A stretch of DNA of 64,000 bases from Stappia sp. WLB 29 (GTDB lineage: Bacteria > Pseudomonadota > Alphaproteobacteria > Rhizobiales > Stappiaceae), in assembly GCF_023507705.1 (NCBI RefSeq), contig NZ_JALBGD010000015.1, forward strand, positions 20,043 to 84,042. The letters run 5' to 3'. The first letter of the stretch is position 1, and each line of letters opens with the position of its first letter. The position numbers and the translations under genes were made by a program. Under the pieces are notes generated by a model. It ran no database searches, was not told the DNA's origin, and worked only from the letters and a program-made list of their open reading frames with translations. This document shows positions 49,278-56,652 of this stretch, in pieces.

Positions 49278-50240
49278 ATGTTCGCCAAACTCCTCCTTGC
49301 CGCCGCGCTTGCTGCCGCCGTCGCCCTTCCGGCGCAGGCTGGCACGCTGCGGTCCGAAGTGGCTGTGACCGGCCCGGTCGTCACCATCGGCGATTTTTAT
49401 CCCGATGCCGGCGCCCATGCCGGAACCCCGCTGTTCCGCGCCCCCGATGCCGGCACCCGCGGCACCGTGCCGGCATACACGGTCGCCGAGCGCGCACGCG
49501 AAGCCGGCTATGCGGCGGCCGGCACCGACGGCCTGCGCCAGGTCGTTGTCGAGCGCCTCGCCGTGACCGTCGGCGAGAACGAAGTGACCGAAGCCGTGCG
49601 CCATGCACTGCTTGCCCGCGAAAGCGATCTCGACGCGGAGGCGCTGGACGTCGCGCTGACAGGATTCCGCGGACCGCTGCTCGCCGATGCCGGCGGCACC
49701 GAGCCGGTCAGCGTCTCTGATCTTGCCTGGGACCGCTATTCCGGCCGCCTGTCCACGACCCTGCGCATCCGCACCGTCGAGGGCACCACCACGGTGCGCC
49801 TCACCGGCGTCGCCCGCGAGATGGTGGACGTGTACGTGGCCGCCCGACCTATCGACCGCGGCACCATCATCACCGCCTCCGACCTCGAGCCGCGGCGAGT
49901 TCCCGGCAACCGCCTGACGGCCCGCCAGATTACCGACCCGGCACAGATCGTCGGCCAGTCCGCGCGCCAGGCCCTCCAGGTCGGCCGGCCGCTGCGCGCC
50001 GCCGATTTCGAGCCGCCGGTGCTCGTGCGCCGCGGTGCCAAGGTCACCCTGGTCTATCGGGCGGCCGGCATGACGCTGACCACCGTCGGACAGGCCATGT
50101 CCAACGGCGCCGCCGGTGAGATGATCGACGTTCTCAATCTCCAGTCCCGCCGTACCGTCACGGGAATTGTCCGTGCCCGCGACCAGATCGAGGTCGGTTT
50201 CGCACGGCAGCGCCTCGCCCAGCTCCAGGAGACGAACTGA
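49278..50240 (+). CDS. flgA: P-ring assembly chaperone FlgA
   Basis: The protein has 320 residues. A signal peptide (ends PAQAGT) precedes the SAF-type region (VDVYVAARPIDRGTIITASDLEPRRV) and the C-terminal domain with KVTLVYRAAGMTLTTVGQAM. It guides FlgI into the periplasmic P ring. The stop overlaps the flgH start (TGATG). Confidence 0.94.
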   Translation: MFAKLLLAAALAAAVALPAQAGTLRSEVAVTGPVVTIGDFYPDAGAHAGTPLFRAPDAGTRGTVPAYTVAERAREAGYAAAGTDGLRQVVVERLAVTVGENEVTEAVRHALLARESDLDAEALDVALTGFRGPLLADAGGTEPVSVSDLAWDRYSGRLSTTLRIRTVEGTTTVRLTGVAREMVDVYVAARPIDRGTIITASDLEPRRVPGNRLTARQITDPAQIVGQSARQALQVGRPLRAADFEPPVLVRRGAKVTLVYRAAGMTLTTVGQAMSNGAAGEMIDVLNLQSRRTVTGIVRARDQIEVGFARQRLAQLQETN

Positions 50241-50992
50241 TGGCTCCTCGCATGACTTTGATGAAGCCCGCGCTGGCCGTCTCGCTGGCGCTCGCCACCG
50301 CCGCCTGCGGCACCGCCGACAAGCTGTCCCAGGTGGGACAGGTTCCTGCCTTGTCGGCAATCCAGGATCCGACCACCACAGCCGGCTATCGCCCTGTGCA
50401 GATGCCGATGCCGACACCGGAATCGGTCCACTACAATTCCAACTCATTGTGGCGTTCGGGAGCCCGTGGGTTCTTCAAGGACCAGCGAGCCGCACGGGTC
50501 GGCGACATCCTCACCGTGCTGGTGACGATCTCCGACAAGGCCGAGTTCGACAACAAGACTCAGCGCAGTCGTACCGGGACATCCTCCAGCGGCACCGGCG
50601 GCGTCGTGGGATCAGCAATCAACACTTTCCTTCTGCCCGGAGGCACCAGTGCCGACAACCTGGCCTCGGCAGAAGGAGCGTCCACGTTCCAGGGCAGCGG
50701 CACGGTTGATCGCGAGGAAAAGCTCCAGACACGTGTCGCAGCTGTGGTCACGCAGGTCCTGCCGAACCGCAACATGGTGATCGAGGGCCGCCAGGAAGTG
50801 CGCGTCAATTTCGAAGTGCGCGAGTTGATCGTCGCCGGTGTGGTGCGCCCCGAAGACATCGCCGCCAACAACACGATCGAAAGCGAGAAGATCGCGGAAG
50901 CCCGTATCGGCTATGGCGGCCGCGGCCAGATCACCGACGTCCAGCAGCCGCGTTACGGCGCCCAGGTGCTCGACATCGTCCTGCCGTTCTGA
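50240..50992 (+). CDS. flgH: Flagellar L-ring lipoprotein FlgH
   Basis: The protein has 250 residues. The lipobox is in LALATAACG (Cys near residue 23). The body has NSLWRSGARGFFKDQRAARVGDI and the end VRPEDIAANNTIESEKIAEA, standard for FlgH. It forms the outer-membrane ring. It is translationally coupled to flgA. Confidence 0.97.
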   Translation: MAPRMTLMKPALAVSLALATAACGTADKLSQVGQVPALSAIQDPTTTAGYRPVQMPMPTPESVHYNSNSLWRSGARGFFKDQRAARVGDILTVLVTISDKAEFDNKTQRSRTGTSSSGTGGVVGSAINTFLLPGGTSADNLASAEGASTFQGSGTVDREEKLQTRVAAVVTQVLPNRNMVIEGRQEVRVNFEVRELIVAGVVRPEDIAANNTIESEKIAEARIGYGGRGQITDVQQPRYGAQVLDIVLPF

Positions 50993-51087
50993 CCCTGCCT
51001 TTTCGGTCCGCGGTCCGGCTCCCCGAAAGGCGCCGCGGACCTCTCCCCTCCCCAAGCCGCTCCACGCTCCCCAGGCACAGGACGGCA

Positions 51088-51132
51088 GGCGGGCACGGGA
51101 TCCCCCCGCTCCCCAGCGGACCCGTGCCCGCC
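51088..51132. terminator. Long hairpin between convergent flgH and HD-GYP genes
   Basis: A perfect 12-base stem (GGCGGGCACGGG / CCCGTGCCCGCC) encloses a 21-base loop that itself folds (CCGCT-CCCC-AGCGG). It lies about 96 bp after flgH. No strong T tract follows, so it is a probable transcript end for either direction. Confidence 0.5.
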
Positions 51133-51206
51133 GCATTTGCTTCCCGCACGCGTCACCGGAGGTTCTTGAAAATCGGCAGTGTGCGGATCGGCGCTGACGT
51201 TGGCTG

Positions 51207-52379
51207 TCAGGCCGCGTCTTCCCGATTCGCCCGGTCGAGCGGATGCTTACCGCTTTTCAGGCAAGGCTCCCGCACACCGCCACGCGCTTTGTCCCGCCCG
51301 CCGCGACTGGTTTTGAAAACCGGCTCGAGCACCATCGACCGGAAGGCGGTGAACAGTCGGTCATCGAGCTTGCCCTTCATCTCGCTCATGATGGCCATGG
51401 CCTGGCGCGGTGGCATCGCCACCTTGTAGGATCGCCCCTCGGTCAGTGCGCTGTAGATATCGGCAATGGTAACGATACGGGTCAGCCACCCGATCGAACT
51501 GCCGCCGATGCCGTTGGGATAGCCGCTGCCGTCGAGATACTCGTGATGGTCGCGCACCGCCTCGATCACCTCGACCGCGCTGCGACCGCCGCGCTGAAGC
51601 GCGAAGGCCCCGCGCGCCGGGTGAGTGTTGATCAACCGCTTTTCCCTATCGCTGAGCGGACCGTCCTTTTCCAGGACGGTGGTCGGAATGAACAGCTTTC
51701 CGACATCATGCAACAGGCACGCCTCGGTGATCATCGCGATATCCGTATCGTACAGCCCCAGGAACTGGCCGAAGGCACTTCCATTGCCTGCCACGCTCAG
51801 CATGTGACGACAGGTGCCGCTGTGATGCAGCTTCACCGCCTCCAACCAGCCGCCGAGCCCCTCCCGGCGTGTTGCCTCGCTGATCGCCCGGGTGGTCGCA
51901 CCGAGGATCTCCGGCGGCAACGGCCGGTCGGCACGCATGGCGGCACCGGCCTGGCGATACAGTATGTCGCCGTTCTCGATCGCCTTGGCCATATGGGGGG
52001 AGCGCCCCGCAAGATGGATCGCCAGGTCCCTGTTGAGAATGGACTGCACTGCCGTGCGGATATCGCCCGGCGGGCGAAAACTCGGAATGATACGCTCGAT
52101 GCCGAGCGCCTCGGCCTGAACCAGCCCTGCCCGGTCGCTGCCCGGTGCAACGTAGATCGTGTCGCTCTTGCGACGTTCCTCGGGGAGGATCGAGGCAAGC
52201 AGAGACACCTCGCTCTGGCGCCGCAAAGAACTGTGGAGGATCACGACGCGGGCGTGCGCGAGCCGATCGGCATTGGCGGTGGCAAGCGGGATGCGCGCAA
52301 CCTTGAAGGCGAGCGCCAGTGCATTGGCGAATGCCGGCTCTGCGTTGTCCCGATCCAGGAGAATGATGACGTCGATCAT
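51207..52379 (-). CDS. HD-GYP cyclic di-GMP phosphodiesterase-like protein
   Basis: The protein has 390 residues. The N-terminal 110 residues resemble a receiver fold without a clear acceptor Asp. The HD-GYP domain has LLHDVGK (HD at 224-225), RDHHEYLDGSGYP (HHE 278-280, GYP 286-288) and TIADIYSALT. These are the metal and GYP motifs needed to hydrolyse cyclic di-GMP to GMP. It interrupts an otherwise flagellar run (flgH, then dksA-fliX) and is preceded by a CtrA-like site, which suggests cell-cycle-linked control of motility. Confidence 0.9.
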   Translation of the reverse strand: MIDVIILLDRDNAEPAFANALALAFKVARIPLATANADRLAHARVVILHSSLRRQSEVSLLASILPEERRKSDTIYVAPGSDRAGLVQAEALGIERIIPSFRPPGDIRTAVQSILNRDLAIHLAGRSPHMAKAIENGDILYRQAGAAMRADRPLPPEILGATTRAISEATRREGLGGWLEAVKLHHSGTCRHMLSVAGNGSAFGQFLGLYDTDIAMITEACLLHDVGKLFIPTTVLEKDGPLSDREKRLINTHPARGAFALQRGGRSAVEVIEAVRDHHEYLDGSGYPNGIGGSSIGWLTRIVTIADIYSALTEGRSYKVAMPPRQAMAIMSEMKGKLDDRLFTAFRSMVLEPVFKTSRGGRDKARGGVREPCLKSGKHPLDRANREDAA

Positions 52380-52473
52380 GCCAACCGCCGAACTCGAGTG
52401 ACGCCGAGATTCCTCTGCGTCACTCTTACCCGGCGCAACTTGTCGAACCCTTAATCAACTCAACCAGAAAATA

Positions 52474-52488
52474 TTAACGAGCTGTGAA
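52474..52488 (-). promoter_or_regulatory. CtrA-like site upstream of the HD-GYP gene
   Basis: TTAACGAGCTGTGAA fits TTAA-N7-TTAA with one mismatch (TGAA), 94 bp before the start. Confidence 0.4.
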
Positions 52489-52514
52489 CGCCGCTCCGCG
52501 AGGCCCCCGCCTAA

Positions 52515-52544
52515 AATGAAAAGGCCCGGACTCTGCCGGGCCTT
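52515..52544 (-). terminator. Rho-independent terminator of dksA
   Basis: On the minus strand AAGGCCCGG, a six-base loop and CCGGGCCTT run into TTCATTTT, about 45 bp after the dksA stop. Confidence 0.75.
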
Positions 52545-52587
52545 GCAAGTTGGTCAGACGAATGCCGCCGGCAATGCCGGCGCGGCA

Positions 52588-53004
52588 TCAGTCGTCGCGA
52601 TAAACTTTTTCACGGCGCTCATGGGCTTCCTGCGCTTCAAGCGACAGGGTCGCGATCGGGCGGGCTTCCAGCCGCTTGATGGAAATCGGCTCACCCGTTT
52701 CGATGCAGTACCCGTAAGATCCGTCCGCGATACGCTCCAGCGCCGCATCGATCTTTGCGATCAACTTGCGCTGGCGGTCGCGGGCCCTGAGCTCGATCGA
52801 ACGATCCGTTTCGGAAGACGCCCGGTCGGCGATATCGGGGTGGTTCTGGCTTTCCTCCTGGAGGTTTGCGAGCGTTTCGCGGCTTTCCTTTAGGAGCTCT
52901 TCCTTCCACCGCAAAAGCTTGTTCCGGAAATACTCGCGCTGACGCTCGTTCATGAAAGTCTCGTCCTCGCTGGGACGATACTCGGCATCCAGCTCAACCG
53001 TCAT
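52588..53004 (-). CDS. dksA: DksA family transcription factor, Cys-poor form
   Basis: The protein has 138 residues. A coiled coil (RNKLLRWKEELLKESRETLANLQEES, about 28-55) carries the Asp/Ala tip region, followed by YGYCIETGEPISIKRLEARP. Only one of the four zinc-finger Cys remains; the others are Thr, Ser and Ala. This is the zinc-independent form known in alphaproteobacteria. It acts with ppGpp on RNA polymerase. The gene lies between HD-GYP and fliX. Confidence 0.9.
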   Translation of the reverse strand: MTVELDAEYRPSEDETFMNERQREYFRNKLLRWKEELLKESRETLANLQEESQNHPDIADRASSETDRSIELRARDRQRKLIAKIDAALERIADGSYGYCIETGEPISIKRLEARPIATLSLEAQEAHERREKVYRDD

Positions 53005-53177
53005 GTTCTACTCCGGCTCCCGTTAGGCCGCGCGGAATATAGCGATCCTGCGGGCGATGGACAACGCCGCCGACGTCGAAAAGTGCGCCAAATTTCTGTA
53101 ATATTTTTCATATACTTAGACCGGATGCCTCTGTTTTCGGCATAAGTCCGGCCTGATCGAGCGGCATCTGCGGGTGT

Positions 53178-53597
53178 TCAATTCCCGTACAGTCCCAGCT
53201 TTGCCAGCTCCACTTTAGCGCGAAGCTCGATCTCGTCGATCACCTTCTCCAGCGCAGGAGTGCCGCTGTCCGCCCGTCGCTCCAGCATCGTCGCAAGGCG
53301 ATTGAGCCGCTCCGGCGAAACCCGTCCGGCCAGCAGATCCGCCTTCATTCCCTCCAGCGTGTCGAGCAAGTCGTGGCCCCGCGCCGTCGCCTTGCGCCGG
53401 CCGGTCAACGGGTCGTCCACCTCCTGCAGCGCCAGCAGCGCATCGATGCCGGCAATGCCGCCAGCCCCGCCTGCGGAAGAGGCGCTCTCCGAACGTCCCG
53501 TGCCGCCGAGATCGAAACTTGAGCCCGAACCGTCGGTCCGCTTCTTCTGGTTCCGTCCGCCGACCCCGGACAGGGGCGCGTAGCCTGAAATTCTCAT
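53178..53597 (-). CDS. fliX: Flagellar assembly regulator FliX
   Basis: The protein has 139 residues from the ATG at 53597. MRISGYAPLSG at the start and the C-terminal helical region (DLLDTLEGMKADLLAGRVSPERLNRLATML) match FliX, which in Caulobacter binds FlbD and couples class III transcription to rod/ring assembly. Its presence supports an FlbD-RpoN flagellar cascade, although flbD and rpoN are not in the window. It is divergent from flgI. Confidence 0.88.
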   Translation of the reverse strand: MRISGYAPLSGVGGRNQKKRTDGSGSSFDLGGTGRSESASSAGGAGGIAGIDALLALQEVDDPLTGRRKATARGHDLLDTLEGMKADLLAGRVSPERLNRLATMLERRADSGTPALEKVIDEIELRAKVELAKLGLYGN

Positions 53598-53655
53598 GGT
53601 CGAAAACCGGATCCTGCTGGAGGAGCTCTCAAGGCTACACAATTTTCCGAGTTGG

Positions 53656-53671
53656 TAAACGAAGCGTTAAC
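53656..53671 (-). promoter_or_regulatory. CtrA-type site upstream of fliX
   Basis: TAAACGAAGCGTTAAC fits TTAA-N7-TTAAC with one mismatch, 58 bp before fliX. Confidence 0.6.
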
Positions 53672-53673
53672 AA

Positions 53674-53692
53674 CCCGGCAAATCCTGCCGGG
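53674..53692. promoter_or_regulatory. Candidate FlbD (ftr-like) palindrome between fliX and flgI
   Basis: CCCGGCA, AATCC, TGCCGGG is a perfect seven-base inverted repeat with five-base spacer. It lies about 105 bp upstream of the sigma-54 promoter of flgI, a typical enhancer distance. Confidence 0.65.
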
Positions 53693-53797
53693 CGAGCCGG
53701 AGCCGATCATCGCAGACTTACCCGCCCCATGAAGGGATAATTAAATTCTTTTATTAAAAACAAATAGATAAGAAATATGTCACAGCAGCGGACATTC

Positions 53798-53813
53798 TGG
53801 CACGCCGCTCGCA
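53798..53813 (+). promoter_or_regulatory. Sigma-54 promoter of flgI
   Basis: TGGCACGCCGCTCGCA fits TGGCACG-N4-TTGCW with one mismatch and exact spacing, 57 bp before flgI. Confidence 0.8.
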
Positions 53814-53870
53814 TAAGGAAACGCGGGCAAGCCGCCCACGCCATCTGTCGAGCGATCGAGACACGCAAGA

Positions 53871-55016
53871 ATGACCCTGCCCGGCCTCCTTTCACGCCTC
53901 TCCGGCCTCCTGCAGATCCTCTGCCTGGCCTGGACGCTCGCCCTTGTCGTGATGCTGGCAACCCCGGCAAGCGCCGCCTCGCGGATCAAGGATATCGCGG
54001 ATTTCGAGGGTATTCGCGACAACCAGCTCATCGGTTACGGCCTCGTGGTAGGCCTGCAGGGCACCGGCGACAGCCTGCGCAATGCGCCGTTCACCCGGCA
54101 GAGCCTGGAGGCCATGCTCGAGCGCCTCGGCGTCAACACCCGCGGCTTCAACCTCAACACCCGAAATGTGGCGGCCGTCATGGTCACCGCCAACCTCCCG
54201 GCATTTTCTACCCAGGGCACCCGCATCGACGTTTCGGTCAGCGCCCTTGGCGATGCCGACAGCCTGCAGGGCGGCACGCTGCTGGTGACACCGCTGCTCG
54301 GCGCCGACGGCGAGGTCTATGCCATCGCGCAGGGCCCGCTCGCTATCGGCGGGTTTTCGGCGCAGGGCGACGCAGCCTCGGTCGTGCGTGGCGTCCCGAC
54401 CTCCGGCCGCATCGCCAACGGCGCCCTGGTCGAGCGCGAGATCGACTTCAAGCTGGCCTCGATGACCAGCCTGCGCCTTGCCCTGCGCAATCCCGACCTC
54501 ACCACCGCCCGCCGCATGGCCCTGGCGGTCAACGAGCTGATCGGCCTGCCGACCGCCGAGCCGCTGGACCCGGCCACCGTTCGCATCGACCTGCCGCGCC
54601 AGTTCAACGGCAACATCGTCGACCTTTTGACCGACATCGAGCAGTTGATCATCGAGCCCGACCTGCCGGCCCGCATCGTCATCGACGAGAATTCCGGCAT
54701 CATCGTCATGGGCCAGAACGTCAAGGTCTCCACCGTCGCGATCGCGCAAGGAAACCTGACGGTCACCGTCGCGGAAAGCCCGGAAATCGTGCAACCACTG
54801 CCCTTCGCAAACGGCCAGACTGCATTCGAGCCGAGAACCGACATCCTCGTGGACGACGAGAGCGACAACAAGCTGGCGGTCGTGCGGGAGTCGGTGACGC
54901 TGCAGCAGCTGGTCGACGGGCTCAACGCTCTCGGCATCGGCCCCCGCGACATGATCTCGATCCTGCAGGCGATCAAGGCCGCCGGCGCGCTCCAGGCCGA
55001 AATCGAGGTGATGTGA
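53871..55016 (+). CDS. flgI: Flagellar P-ring protein FlgI
   Basis: The protein has 381 residues with a signal peptide (ends ASAAS). RIKDIADFEGIRDNQLIGYGLVVGLQGTGD and the C-terminal VTLQQLVDGLNALGIGPRDMISILQAIKAAGALQAEIEVM are diagnostic. It makes the peptidoglycan ring with help from FlgA. The stop overlaps the next start (TGATG). Confidence 0.97.
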   Translation: MTLPGLLSRLSGLLQILCLAWTLALVVMLATPASAASRIKDIADFEGIRDNQLIGYGLVVGLQGTGDSLRNAPFTRQSLEAMLERLGVNTRGFNLNTRNVAAVMVTANLPAFSTQGTRIDVSVSALGDADSLQGGTLLVTPLLGADGEVYAIAQGPLAIGGFSAQGDAASVVRGVPTSGRIANGALVEREIDFKLASMTSLRLALRNPDLTTARRMALAVNELIGLPTAEPLDPATVRIDLPRQFNGNIVDLLTDIEQLIIEPDLPARIVIDENSGIIVMGQNVKVSTVAIAQGNLTVTVAESPEIVQPLPFANGQTAFEPRTDILVDDESDNKLAVVRESVTLQQLVDGLNALGIGPRDMISILQAIKAAGALQAEIEVM

Positions 55017-55348
55017 TGAGTATGCCCGGCATCGACACCGTCCACGCCGGCGCCCAGGGCCTCTACGCCGCCCGGGGCGGCGCCCTCAACGCCAACCCGG
55101 CAAATCCTGCCGCCCTCACCCGCGAAAACGCCGAGCAGTTCGAGGCTGTGTTCCTGAACACCATGTTCCAGACCATGTTCGCCGGTCTGGAGGAAGGCGG
55201 CGCCTGGGGCAGCGACACCGGCTCCGAAGCCTGGAGCGGGATGCTGGTCGAACAATACGCCAACACCATCGCCAAGGCCGGGGGCATCGGCATCGCCGAC
55301 TCGGTCCAGCGAGAACTTCTTGCCCTTCAGGAGACGGCCGGACAATGA
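55016..55348 (+). CDS. Rod-binding protein (FlgJ N-terminal/CheL-like)
   Basis: The protein has 110 residues. AEQFEAVFLNTMFQTMFAGL and GMLVEQYANTIAKAGGIGIADSV are the FlgJ rod-binding motifs. The muramidase domain of enterobacterial FlgJ is absent, as usual for CheL-type alphaproteobacterial proteins. It is translationally coupled to flgI. Confidence 0.88.
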   Translation: MSMPGIDTVHAGAQGLYAARGGALNANPANPAALTRENAEQFEAVFLNTMFQTMFAGLEEGGAWGSDTGSEAWSGMLVEQYANTIAKAGGIGIADSVQRELLALQETAGQ

Positions 55349-55842
55349 GCCTCGACACAAAACAGCTCGCAGAAATTGCCCCAGAGTTCTTTTCCGGCTC
55401 GATAGCCGACCGCCAGGCGGCGGAAGCCACCTGCAACCGCCTCGAAGCCGCGATGGGAGACCTTCTGGCCGTCATCGAGCGCGAGACGGAGCTGGTTCGC
55501 CTCGGCAAGCTGGACGCGGCCGGCGACCTCCAGCCGGAAAAGGCAAAGCTCGTCAGCATCTACATGCGCGGCATGACCTTCATGCGCGACCAGACCACCT
55601 CGCTCGGCAACCTCGCCCCCGAGGCTGTCGACCGGCTGAAGCGGCGGCATGCGGAGTTCCAGCCGGTGCTGCGCATCAACCTGGCGGTGCTGGCCACTGC
55701 CCGCGAGGTCGCGGACAACCTCCTGCGCAAGGTGGCGCAAGGGGCGGCAAGCACCCGCACGCCCTCTACCTATGGCCCCGGCGGCAGCGCTCCGCGCACG
55801 CCCGCCCTGGCCGATGGCATCGCCGTCAACCGAGCGCTCTGA
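55345..55842 (+). CDS. FlgN/FlbY-like flagellar chaperone
   Basis: The protein has 165 residues, mostly helical: LEAAMGDLLAVIERETELVRLG is the FlgN-type helix and is followed by KAKLVSIYMRGMTFM. FlgN proteins chaperone hook-filament junction proteins. Position after flgI-cheL matches Caulobacter flbY. The C-terminal 30 residues are disordered. The start overlaps the upstream stop (ATGA). Confidence 0.7.
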   Translation: MSLDTKQLAEIAPEFFSGSIADRQAAEATCNRLEAAMGDLLAVIERETELVRLGKLDAAGDLQPEKAKLVSIYMRGMTFMRDQTTSLGNLAPEAVDRLKRRHAEFQPVLRINLAVLATAREVADNLLRKVAQGAASTRTPSTYGPGGSAPRTPALADGIAVNRAL

Positions 55843-56191
55843 CGCCCTTCCTCTTCTTCAGACCAGGATCCGGTCACGCCGCCCCCGCCCCTGCGCGGGC
55901 GGCGCTGTCGTTTGGTGCGGAGCCTTGGTCCTGTTTGTTAACTCTCACGGAACGAATCAGGATCAGATCGCATCAAGCGCAAAACCTAATGAATTCGTTA
56001 ACACGGGATTCACAGTTTTCCGATAAGATGCTTGCCACGATATGGAAGTTGATCCTCCTGAATGCTGTGGATCGACCTGCGTATCGAAGATATCTGAACA
56101 AGGTTAATGTGTGAAAGACGATATGCTCGACGAACGACGTTGATTCCGGGCGCCTGACGTTTGCGGATATGTCCGGTGGAGAGGTAAGCAA
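55843..56191. other. Intergenic region before the FlaG-like gene
   Basis: This 349-bp stretch has no gene. Its left end has a GC-rich hairpin (55877-55904). The right half is AT-rich with several TTAAC half sites, including TTAACACGGG at 55998-56007, a sequence repeated before the flagellin gene. CCGATAAG at 56020 resembles a sigma-28 -10 element, without a convincing -35. Confidence 0.55.
55877..55904 (+). terminator. Hairpin after the FlgN-like gene
   Basis: CGCCGCCC and GGGCGGCG form an eight-base stem, followed only by TGTCGTTT. It is a weak candidate terminator for the flgI operon. Confidence 0.35.
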
Positions 56192-56557
56192 ATGGAAGCG
56201 ACACCTATCAGGACTGCGTCCTACACGCTCGTGCCGACGGCGCCGAGACCTTCGGAGGCCAGCGCATCCCCGGCCGCGCGAACAGACGTACCGCCCGAGA
56301 AGGCGATTCAGCCGCCGAGCGAGACAGCAGCCAGCCGCCCGATGGCGGAGAACAGCTTCGCCAAGGCCGAGGCCAACATCAAGCGCGAGGAATTTCGCGA
56401 CGAGATCACCGATTCCATCGTCTTCAGGGCGGTCGACCTGACCACCGGCGAGGTGGTGCAGCAGATTCCGGAGGAATCGATCCTGCGGCTGCGTCGTGCA
56501 TTCGCCGAGACGACCCAGAAAGACATGACCGGCCTCTCCTTCAGCCGCAGCCTTTGA
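56192..56557 (+). CDS. FlaG-like flagellar protein
   Basis: The protein has 121 residues. The C-terminal half (SIVFRAVDLTTGEVVQQIPEESILRLRRAFAE) has the FlaG pattern: a beta hairpin with TGEVVxQIP and a final helix. The N-terminal 50 residues are Pro/Ala-rich and probably unfolded. FlaG proteins influence filament length. A good ribosome site (GGAGAGG) precedes the ATG. It is followed 95 bp later by the TPR/glycosyltransferase gene. Confidence 0.7.
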   Translation: MEATPIRTASYTLVPTAPRPSEASASPAARTDVPPEKAIQPPSETAASRPMAENSFAKAEANIKREEFRDEITDSIVFRAVDLTTGEVVQQIPEESILRLRRAFAETTQKDMTGLSFSRSL

Positions 56558-56652
56558 CGAGACGCGGGGCGTACGCTCGCCCCGCCGGCAGCCCGCACGG
56601 GTTTTCGAATCGGCTATAGTCCGCGCTCACTGACCTCGAGCCGGACACGCGG

